A stretch of DNA of 30,111 nucleotides from a virus, in IMG/VR virus record IMGVR_UViG_3300032282_001273, positions 1-30,111 of that record. One strand, 5' to 3'. Positions 14,875 through 23,400 of this stretch are shown piece after piece; positions within the stretch are counted from its first letter, which is position 1, and each line of letters opens with the position of its first letter. Both the position numbers and the translations under genes were made by a program. The notes under the pieces are model-generated. The model saw nothing but the letters and a program-made list of their open reading frames with translations. It searched no databases and had not been told where the DNA came from.

Positions 14875-17045
14875 TGACAAATCCTCGTCGCACATTATCA
14901 TCGTTAGTTGCGAACCAACTCCCTGAGTTCGTCAGGGAGGATAACCAAACATTCGTCGCATTTTTAGAAGCATACTATGAGTATCTTCAAAATATGGATG
15001 GGAATGATTTAAAATCTCTTGGTGACATTGATACAACATTAGATTCATTTATTAAATATTTTAAAAATGAAGTTGCTATTAATTTTCCAAAACCTGTAAT
15101 AGATGAAAGATTTTTATTACAGCACATGAAAGACCATTACCTTGCGAAAGGTAGCGAGGCATCTTTTAAATTTTTATTCAGAGTTCTTTTTGATAAAGAT
15201 GTAACGATAGAATATCCATCAAAGCAATTACTTCGTGCATCAGATGGACGTTGGAATCAAGACGTATCAATTTTTGCTAAAGTAAATGCTGGTAATCCAG
15301 ATGACATTATTGGTAGAATCGTTGATGTTGTTACACCAAATAGAATCATTAGACTCCAGATCGATAGAAGACAATATGTTGAAGTTGAAATTGATCGTGT
15401 AGTTAAAATTGCTGATGGTATCTACGAATTTTTTATTGATCGTAAATTTTTTGGAGATATTGCTCCAGGAGATAGAATTCGTTATGCAGATACTTTTGAT
15501 GCTACTATTTTACCAACAACATCAAAAATCACAATTCAACAAAGAGGTAAAAACTTTAAACTTGGTGATTTGTATGAACTTAAGAATGGTGCTGGCGCAG
15601 GATCAATTTTAAAAGTTTCTGGTATCAGTGATATCGGTGCTATTACAAGTATTGAATTTGTAAAATACGGTATTAATTATGCAACCGACTTTACTGCTAC
15701 ATTGTTACCAATTGGTGGTACTTCCGCAACAAACGCTGGCGCAACAGGATTAACTATTGGTGGAGCAACTCCAAGTTGGACTGTCGCTTTAAATGAAACC
15801 ACCAATGGATTCTTTGAACAAGGTATTATCAACACAACAGATTATAATACAACAGAATATTGGGATGGTACTTATGTTGGTGATGTTATTCGTGAATTCT
15901 TTGTGGATAACAAATATACAGTTTTAGATGCTGATGAACCTTCAATTATTAAAATCACTCTAGGCTCACTTGCAAAATATCCAGGATACTATACAAGTAA
16001 TCTTGGATTCTTAGATGACGCTATTTACATTCAAGATAGTAAATTCTATCAAGCATTCTCATATGTTGTTAAGATTGATGAGAAATTAGAAACATATCGT
16101 TCTGCAGTTAAAACACTAATTCACCCTGCTGGTATGGCACTGTTTGGTGAATATGATATTAGAAATAACTTTGATACAGGAACTAGCCTAACATCTATGT
16201 TACGTTTCTTGGTGCTTGCTGCACAAGACGAAGCATTCTTAACAGATACTACACCAAACTTTGAAGTAACTAAACCACTTGCCACTCATTACTTGTATGA
16301 TGGTACGACGGCAGATACAAGTTCATTTACATTAAGTGATACCACAGGAACAGATGGTACAAGAACAGTTCCATATTTAACTGTTTCTAAACCGCTGGAT
16401 ACTCATTATCTGTACGATGGTACAACGGCAGATACAAGTTCAATTACATTAAGTGATACTACTGGAACAAATAGTACAAGAACAGTTCCTTATTTTGGGT
16501 TTGGTAAATCTTTATCTACTCATTATTTGTATGATGGAACTACAGCGGATACAAATTCTGTATCTTTATCAGAAGCAACTATTTCTTATGGATATAGTTC
16601 ATTGAGTCGTTTGGGTATTAGCACTCTTAATACAACAAAGGTGTTTAATTCCCCAGTCTATGATCATAAACTTTATGACAATACGACTCTAGATACAGAT
16701 ACATTTACAGTCACTGAACCGATACCTAATTTTGATATATCTAAACCACTTGATACTCATTATTTAAATGATGAGACAACAGAAGATACAAGTTCTGTTA
16801 CAATGATTTCAGAAATAGGAACAAATGGTACAAGAACAGTTCCTTACTTTGTCCTAAATAAAGGATTGGCTACCCATTATTTGTATAATGGGACAACAGC
16901 AGATACAAATTCAGTTACAATGACTGGCAGTGGTGGGAAACTCTGGCTAAATGCTTATACAGATGCCCCTTATCCATATGACAGTTCTTATTTTGCAAAC
17001 GATAGTGGAAACTATACAACAGGTGAAGAAACCTTCACTGGATAA
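14874..17045 (+). CDS. Virion structural protein at the gp7 position, with C-terminal 39-residue tandem repeats
   Basis: The 723-residue protein starts SSLVANQLPEFVREDNQTF then VAFLEAYYEYLQ, an N-terminal signature I recall for the wedge/structural protein following gp6 in cyanophage-like T4 relatives. T4 has gp7 (1032 residues) at this position, but I see no direct gp7 similarity. Residues about 460-690 hold at least five clear copies of a 39-residue repeat (K.L.THYLYDGTTADTSS....) plus one degenerate copy between the third and fifth. The conserved lysine codons start at 16272, 16389, 16506, 16743 and 16860. A helical N-terminal part is followed by a beta-rich middle. A role in the wedge or in fibre attachment is inferred from position. 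Confidence 0.72.
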   Translation: MTNPRRTLSSLVANQLPEFVREDNQTFVAFLEAYYEYLQNMDGNDLKSLGDIDTTLDSFIKYFKNEVAINFPKPVIDERFLLQHMKDHYLAKGSEASFKFLFRVLFDKDVTIEYPSKQLLRASDGRWNQDVSIFAKVNAGNPDDIIGRIVDVVTPNRIIRLQIDRRQYVEVEIDRVVKIADGIYEFFIDRKFFGDIAPGDRIRYADTFDATILPTTSKITIQQRGKNFKLGDLYELKNGAGAGSILKVSGISDIGAITSIEFVKYGINYATDFTATLLPIGGTSATNAGATGLTIGGATPSWTVALNETTNGFFEQGIINTTDYNTTEYWDGTYVGDVIREFFVDNKYTVLDADEPSIIKITLGSLAKYPGYYTSNLGFLDDAIYIQDSKFYQAFSYVVKIDEKLETYRSAVKTLIHPAGMALFGEYDIRNNFDTGTSLTSMLRFLVLAAQDEAFLTDTTPNFEVTKPLATHYLYDGTTADTSSFTLSDTTGTDGTRTVPYLTVSKPLDTHYLYDGTTADTSSITLSDTTGTNSTRTVPYFGFGKSLSTHYLYDGTTADTNSVSLSEATISYGYSSLSRLGISTLNTTKVFNSPVYDHKLYDNTTLDTDTFTVTEPIPNFDISKPLDTHYLNDETTEDTSSVTMISEIGTNGTRTVPYFVLNKGLATHYLYNGTTADTNSVTMTGSGGKLWLNAYTDAPYPYDSSYFANDSGNYTTGEETFTG
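14919..14939. repeat. Inverted repeat early in the gp7-position gene
   Basis: CTCCCTGA (14919-14926) pairs perfectly with TCAGGGAG (14932-14939) around the loop GTTCG, 45-65 bases after the start codon. It encodes part of LPEFVRE, which seems conserved in the family, so the pairing may be a by-product of codon choice. Confidence 0.4.
16269..16970 (+). repeat. 117-bp (39-codon) tandem repeat region in the gp7-position gene
   Basis: Conserved codons for K.L.THYLY recur at 16272, 16389, 16506, 16743 and 16860. Three of the four gaps are exactly 117 bases; the 237-base gap holds one degenerate unit with HKLYDNTTLDTDTF. Copies differ mostly at third positions, so they are old enough to have drifted while protein sequence was kept. 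Confidence 0.9.
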
Positions 17046-17064
17046 TTAATAAAAGGAGATTTCG

Positions 17065-17532
17065 ATGAATTTAAAAGAAAATTTGGGAATTACAGGCGAA
17101 TTGACCATTCAAGTTTTTAATGAAAATGGCGATTTAAAATCAGCAACTAAAGTACCTAACCTAGTTGTCACTAATGGTAAAAACTACATTGCCTCACGCA
17201 TGGCTGGTGCTTCTGTAACTACAATGGGTTATATGGCTATCGGTACTGGTACTGCAACACCAGTTAATGGTGACACAAACTTAGCAACTGAAGCATCATC
17301 TGGAAGACAGTCTATGACTTTCGTTTCTTCCACTAATACTGTTACTGGCACTGCTACTTTTGCTGCTGGCCAAGGCACTGGTGCTATCACTGAAGCAGCT
17401 ATTTTTAACTATGGCACATATGCTGCTAGCCCTTCAGCTGGTCAATATATGCTTTGCCGTACTACATTCCCACCTGTAAACAAAGCAGCTGGTGACTCTA
17501 TTGCAATCACTTGGGTTGTTACAGTAAGTTAA
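17065..17532 (+). CDS. Small virion-type protein of unknown role
   Basis: The 155-residue protein begins MNLKENLGITGELTIQVFNE, with NLVVTNGKNYIASRMAG following, and is beta-rich with many Gly/Ser/Thr/Ala residues. I recall similar small proteins near tail or fibre genes of many aquatic phages, without a proven function. The strongest Shine-Dalgarno of the region (AAAGGAG at 17053-17059, seven bases before the ATG) and a free-standing rather than overlapping junction suggest higher expression than its neighbours. A surface or decoration protein would fit, but this is inference. Confidence 0.65.
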   Translation: MNLKENLGITGELTIQVFNENGDLKSATKVPNLVVTNGKNYIASRMAGASVTTMGYMAIGTGTATPVNGDTNLATEASSGRQSMTFVSSTNTVTGTATFAAGQGTGAITEAAIFNYGTYAASPSAGQYMLCRTTFPPVNKAAGDSIAITWVVTVS

Positions 17533-17548
17533 TTAAAAGAAAATACAC

Positions 17549-20446
17549 ATGGCTACATCTGCGTTAATGAAATCCATTCTGCATAATTCTATTGCAGATG
17601 GATTATACAATGAGGTTGTTACTAAAAATAGTAGATACTACTACTATTTGGGGAAAACAGTAACTTGGGATAACGATTTAGTACCACCATATCCAACAGA
17701 TAGTGTAGCATATGAGTTTGCTTCACGTAATGATATTATTACGATGAAAGAAATTAAATCAACAGATATAGCGTATGTTATCCCACGCTATAACTGGACT
17801 ATGGATACAATTTACGATCAATATGATGATCAATATTCTACTGAAGTTCAAGGAGTTAATTTAACTTCTGGCGGATATGGATATGGATCTGATCCATATG
17901 TTTATATTGGATCTAAAGGCTCGGTGAATTGGGTAGCATTAACTTCTTATGTTAATGGTAGATTGATTAAGTCTGGTACCAATTATTATATTGTGACTAA
18001 TACAGGTATTACTGGTACTACTGCTCCAACTCATACAACTGGTTCTGTTCTTAATGGATCTGCAACGCTAAAATGGGTTTATGTTAATGATGCCAATGGT
18101 TCTGGTGCCACTGCAACATCAACACGAATAGAAGGAAATGTTGCTGGTATTACATTGACTGCAAGAGGATCGGGATATACTAGCGAACCAACTTGTATCA
18201 TTGCTGGTGGTAATGGAGAGAATGCAGTTGGAAATGCAGTAGTCAATGTTTCTCCAAATGGATTTCAAAAATTAGAAGACTCATTATTCTATGTAGTGAC
18301 AGATGAGTTTAATGTGTACAAATGTTTAGATAATAATCTTGGTGCACCATCTACAGTTAAACCAATATCAACTACAGTTGATCCTATTCTTCTTTCAGAT
18401 GGTTATCTGTGGAAGTTTATGTATAATGTTCCTATTGCTCTTCGCAATAAATTTGTAACAGACGAACACATTCCTGTTGTTAGTGCTTTGCGCAATCAAT
18501 TTTATTCTAATGGTCAACTTCAAACTATTCGTGTAGACTCAGGTGGTTCTGGTTATACTTCTGGAGCAATTACAGTCCAAGGCGACGGATCTAATGAAGC
18601 TGATCCATTATATTTAAATGGAATAACTATTTCTAGCGGTGGAGCAAGTTATACAAGTCCTACTATTTCAATTGATCCACCATTCACTGGTGTTTCTACT
18701 TGGCAACCAAGTACATTGGTTTTAACTGGACAGAAATTTTCATACAATAATAACATTTATGAAGTAGCTGTTTCTGGTACTAGTAGTACTACTGGACCAG
18801 TTCATCGATTTGGTGTAATATCAAATGGTACTGCTGCTTTTAAATATGTTGGCACACAAGCAATTGCCACTGCCACAATTAATGGTTCTGGTACTATCAC
18901 TGCATTAACATTATATGGAATGTTAAGAACTATTCAAGTATTATCTGGTGGTTCTGGATATACTTCTACTCCAACTATTACTGTTGGAACCTTATGGACT
19001 GCATCAACTGCATACACTTTAAACACTCAAGTTTATTATGCAAATAATTTGTATACTGTTACGACAGCTGGAACTACAGGTTCTACAGCACCGAGTCATA
19101 CATCTGGTGCTGTATCAAATGGTTCTGCCACATTAACATATGTTGGAAAACCTGCTACAGTAAAAGCCACTTTATCTGTATCCTCTATTATTCGTTTTGA
19201 TATTACAGATCCAGGAATTGGATACAATGCTGCACCAACAATTAATATTGGAACTCAGTGGACAGCAAGTACTGCAGTTACTATTGGACAGCAAATTTGG
19301 TATTCTAATAGACTTTATACTGTTGCCACTGCTGGTACTACTCATGCCTCTACTGCTCCATCACATAATTCTGGAACAGTTAGTAATGGATCTGCCACAT
19401 TAACATATGCTGGTGCTCAAGGTACTGCTACTGCAAGTATTAAATATGGCGCAGGATATTCTTCAAAACCAACTATTACTGTTTCTGGCGGTGCTGGTAC
19501 TGGTGCCAATATTACTTTTAATACAATTGATTCTACTGCTAGATTAATTCCAATTTTTGAAAATGGACAGTTATCTACAGTTCAAATTGACGATCCAGGA
19601 ATTGGATATACCTACGCTAATCTTAATGTAACTGGTGACGGAACAGGTGCTGCTATTTCTGCAGACTTATCTCCAGGTGATGTTAATACACTTCAAGCAA
19701 CTATTGAGTTACTTACTGTTGATGGTCGTATTATGAATATTCCAGTTATTTCAGGTGGCTGGGGATATGGTGGAACACCGACTATTACTATTACTGGTGA
19801 TGGTACTGGTGCTACTGCTTCTGCTGTTATTGAAAGTGGTGCTATTAAAAAGATTAATATGGTATCTTATGGTTCTGGATATCGTTGGGCAAAGGTTGTT
19901 ATAGCAGGAACAGGATATGGAGCAAAGGCTAGAGCTATTATTTCTCCATATGGTGGGCATGCTAAAGAAGCACTAAATAACTTTTATGCAAGAACATTAA
20001 TGTTCTATAGTAATATTAGCCAAGATAAAAATCAAGGATTTGCAGTTAATAATGATTATCGTCAATTGGGTATTATTAAAAATCCTAGACAGTATGGAAA
20101 TACAAATAGTTTAACATCTATCTTAGCGTCTGCATGTTGGGTTATTTCTGCTTCAACAAGCACTACATTATTTCCAGCAGATTCAATTATTACAAAAACT
20201 AGCGACTCAACTCGTTTTAGAATTATTACAAATACAGGTACTGCTATGTTAGTTCAGTCGCTAGATAATGCAAGTATTAGTATTGGATCCAATTTTTCTT
20301 TGGGTAGTAATGTTTTTACTGCCAATGCAGTCACTGCTCCAACAGTAGATAAATATTCAGGAGACTTAATGTTTATCGATAATAGAGCAGCATTTACTCC
20401 AACTGCCGACCAGACAGTTACATTAAGAACAGTTATTCGTTTTTAA
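17549..20446 (+). CDS. gp8: Baseplate wedge subunit gp8, enlarged by inserted repeat modules
   Basis: At 965 residues this is nearly three times T4 gp8 (334). The gp8 core is visible in separate blocks: the N-terminus (NSRYYYYLGKTVTWDNDLVPP, IPRYNWTMDTIYDQYDDQ), a middle block near 240-325 (LFYVVTDEFNVYKCLDNNLG, DGYLWKFMYNVP) and a late block near 810-850 (LMFYSNISQDKNQGF, NDYRQLGIIKNPRQYGN). Between them lie two repeat classes: about ten glycine-rich units of the type SGGSGYTSTPTITV, and four ~50-residue units starting with Trp and ending NGSATL.Y.G (near residues 128, 385, 483 and 571). gp8 dimers sit on the outer wedge near gp10 and gp7. The inserts probably project outward and may bind host glycans or lend stability; function not shown. 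Confidence 0.88.
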   Translation: MATSALMKSILHNSIADGLYNEVVTKNSRYYYYLGKTVTWDNDLVPPYPTDSVAYEFASRNDIITMKEIKSTDIAYVIPRYNWTMDTIYDQYDDQYSTEVQGVNLTSGGYGYGSDPYVYIGSKGSVNWVALTSYVNGRLIKSGTNYYIVTNTGITGTTAPTHTTGSVLNGSATLKWVYVNDANGSGATATSTRIEGNVAGITLTARGSGYTSEPTCIIAGGNGENAVGNAVVNVSPNGFQKLEDSLFYVVTDEFNVYKCLDNNLGAPSTVKPISTTVDPILLSDGYLWKFMYNVPIALRNKFVTDEHIPVVSALRNQFYSNGQLQTIRVDSGGSGYTSGAITVQGDGSNEADPLYLNGITISSGGASYTSPTISIDPPFTGVSTWQPSTLVLTGQKFSYNNNIYEVAVSGTSSTTGPVHRFGVISNGTAAFKYVGTQAIATATINGSGTITALTLYGMLRTIQVLSGGSGYTSTPTITVGTLWTASTAYTLNTQVYYANNLYTVTTAGTTGSTAPSHTSGAVSNGSATLTYVGKPATVKATLSVSSIIRFDITDPGIGYNAAPTINIGTQWTASTAVTIGQQIWYSNRLYTVATAGTTHASTAPSHNSGTVSNGSATLTYAGAQGTATASIKYGAGYSSKPTITVSGGAGTGANITFNTIDSTARLIPIFENGQLSTVQIDDPGIGYTYANLNVTGDGTGAAISADLSPGDVNTLQATIELLTVDGRIMNIPVISGGWGYGGTPTITITGDGTGATASAVIESGAIKKINMVSYGSGYRWAKVVIAGTGYGAKARAIISPYGGHAKEALNNFYARTLMFYSNISQDKNQGFAVNNDYRQLGIIKNPRQYGNTNSLTSILASACWVISASTSTTLFPADSIITKTSDSTRFRIITNTGTAMLVQSLDNASISIGSNFSLGSNVFTANAVTAPTVDKYSGDLMFIDNRAAFTPTADQTVTLRTVIRF
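17930..19416 (+). repeat. Four copies of a ~50-codon W...Y...GTTG..AP.H..G module in gp8
   Basis: Copies lie at about 17930-18091, 18701-18860, 18995-19149 and 19259-19416. Each starts with Trp, has an Asn-x-x-Tyr strand in the middle, then a GTTGS.APSH.SG turn and ends NGSATL.YVG. The third and fourth are close even at DNA level. The pattern resembles small chitin-binding-like beta domains common in phage tail proteins. Confidence 0.85.
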
Positions 20447-20475
20447 GAAATTATTCAACAGGATAAGATTAAACA

Positions 20476-23400
20476 ATGTTAGACTTCAACACCGAACCGT
20501 ATAATGACGACTTTGATGAGAATAATAAATTCTATCGAATTCTATTCCGTCCATCTTTTGCTGTTCAAGCCAGAGAATTAACTCAGCTACAAAGCATTTT
20601 ACAAAAACAAATCGCTTATCATGGGAACCATATCTTTAAACAAGGTGCAATGGTTATTCCTGGACAGATTTCTTTAGATACAAAATATAATTATGTAAAA
20701 TTACAAACTTATTATGGTTCTGAGGTTATTGAAACCTATATCACTAATTTTCAAGGTAGAGAAATTATAGGTGATAGTGGTGTTACAGCAACAGTTTTAA
20801 AAGTTGTTCGTGAAGAAGGCTCTGATGAGACAACTCTTTATGTTCGTTATAAAAAAGGTGGTTCTGATACTGTAACTAAAACATTTTCAAATAATGAAGT
20901 TATTACCACTACTAGTGGTACAGGCACATATACCGTTCAGGCTATTGCTTCTAATGCTACTGGTGTCGGCTCTGCTGCAACAATTCAGCGTGGTGTTTAT
21001 TATGTTAATGGATACTTTGTTCTTTGTGATACTCAAACTATTATACTTGACAAATATACCAATAACCCAACATATCGTGTTGGATTAACAATTAATGAAG
21101 TTAAAACAACTCCAGAAGATGACGAAACTCTTTTGGATAATGCTCAAACATCATATAACTATGCTGCTCCAGGTGCACATCGTTATTATATCGATTTAGT
21201 CTTAACAAAGATTCCATTATTAAATAGTGCTTATACTTGGACTGCAACTACTAAAGTTGCTGAAGGTGATATCGTTAAAAGCGGAACACTTTTCTATCAA
21301 GTAACTAGCGCAGGAACTACTGGTTCATCTGCTCCAAGTCACACTTCTGGCACTTCTTCAAATGGTAGTGCAACTTTACGCTATATTCAAACATATGTGG
21401 CATCATTGGATGTTGACTCTGATTCTAACTTCATTGAACTACTTACAACAGATTCTGGACTTGTTCAGCAACAAGTTAATACAACTAATTACGCTGAAAT
21501 TGAAAAAACTTTAGCACGTCGTACATTTGATGAATCTGGTAACTATACTGTTAAACCATTTAAGATTGATGTTCGTGAGCACAGAAATAATAATCGTGGT
21601 GAGTGGGTAACTGATATTGCATATTTAATTGGCGATGTTGTAACACATAACAGCAAAACTTACGTTGCCACAAATAACGGAACATCAAAAACTGTTGCTC
21701 CAGTTCATACTACTGGAACTGTATCTGATAGTTCTACCACTGGTGGTGTATTGTGGGAATACAATGAAACTCCATATTACAATCGTGGCATTTATAGTCC
21801 AACAGATGCAAACAATCCAGGTAGTGATACTAAACTTGCTATTGGTTTAGAACCAGGAAAAGCATATGTTCAAGGATATGAACTTGAGAAAATTGTTACT
21901 GAATATGTGACAATTGATAAAGCACAAGATTCAGTTCAAGTGAATGATAGTTATTTAACTACTCCAGTTGGTAATTATGTTTTAGTGAGTAATATTAATT
22001 CTTTACCACCATTTGATTCAACATCAGGAATGCCATCAGTAACTCTGTATAATAGATTTACTTCTTCTGTTGGTGTTGCTCCAGCCAGTGCAACTGCAGT
22101 TGGTACTGCACGTGTTCGTGGTATTGAGTGGGATAATGGAACTATTGGTACACAAACTGCAGTTTATAAACTTTATCTGTTTGACGTACAACTTACAACA
22201 GGATATGATTTTGCCAGAGATGTAAAATCATTCTACTATAGTCGATCAGATTCAAACTTAAACTTTACTGCCGACATTAAAGAAATAACTACAAACTTAA
22301 TCGGTTCTGGAACAACATATACTTCTTATCCTGGAACTCGTGGTGCATCAACTACCATTTACGGTATTAATACTGCATTCTCAGGTGGAACAACGACACC
22401 AGTTGTTAGTCCTGCTCTTAAAGTTGGTGATTATATTTCATTTATTACACCTACTGGAGTTGTTCGTCGTAGAGTTGTAACAATTACAAATAATCAACAA
22501 ATCGATGTTGATTCTTCACTTACTATTGATGGTATTACTCCTGCTCTCATCCAAACAGCTGTACAAGAGCCAAGAAATGATTCTTTAATTTATCCTTTAC
22601 CGAACTATGCAATTAAGTCTGTTCGTGCATCTGATGGTATAACTAAAAATATTATTTACTACGGTATTCAATACTTGACTGGATCAACTGGTTCTGGATC
22701 AGGTGGATATTGCACATTACCTTTAACAACATCATCAGGTGTTTTTGCTGATCCAGCAGAAACTGATAATTATATTCTTGTTTATAATGATGCCACAGCA
22801 GGTGGTGTTGTAGTTAACCCAACATCATATACATCTGGTGGAAGTTCTTCTATCACGTTCACTCTACCAGACACTTATGCCAGCAAAGAATTTATTGTTA
22901 TGGCAACTGTTAAGAAAGTTGATATTGGTGAAAAGAGCAAAACTTTATCCACTGCAACAGTTACTTTAACAACACAAGCCACTGCATCTAAACCTGTACT
23001 ATCACTTGGCAAGGCAGACATTCTTCGTATCAAATCTATTAAGATGGATACTGGAACCTATGCATCACCAACTGGTAGTTATACTATTGACATTTCAGAT
23101 CGTTATGATCTTGATAATGGTCAACGAGACACTCATTATGATCTTGGAAAATTAATATTAAAACAATCTTATTCTCCTCCTTCTGCTCCAATCGCTATAA
23201 CTTTTGATTGGTTTGAACATGGTACTGGAGATTACTTTACTAAAAATTCGTATCCAATTGATACAGATATTAAAGCTGTTGATGTTCCATCTTATGATGC
23301 ATATTCTTTACGTGATGTTTTAGATTTCCGTCCAAGAATCGGTGATGGTGGTGTCACTTTCAATGGTGCGAACTCATCATTTTCTATGTTACCAAAACGT

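Noticed and set aside
16269-16970. Regular 117-base repeats as a CRISPR-like array
   Set aside because: The units are in frame, protein-coding throughout, with no short identical repeat alternating with unique spacers.
17881-17899. Perfect 8-bp inverted repeat ATATGGAT/ATCCATAT in gp8
   Set aside because: It falls in low-complexity GYGYGSDPY codons with no T run or start nearby; likely chance.
20349-20356. GATAAATA in the gp8 3' end as a promoter for the DUF4815 gene
   Set aside because: The match is good and 120 bases upstream, but it lies in coding sequence, and other internal matches (near 11152 and 27207) show the background rate is high; not listed as a feature.
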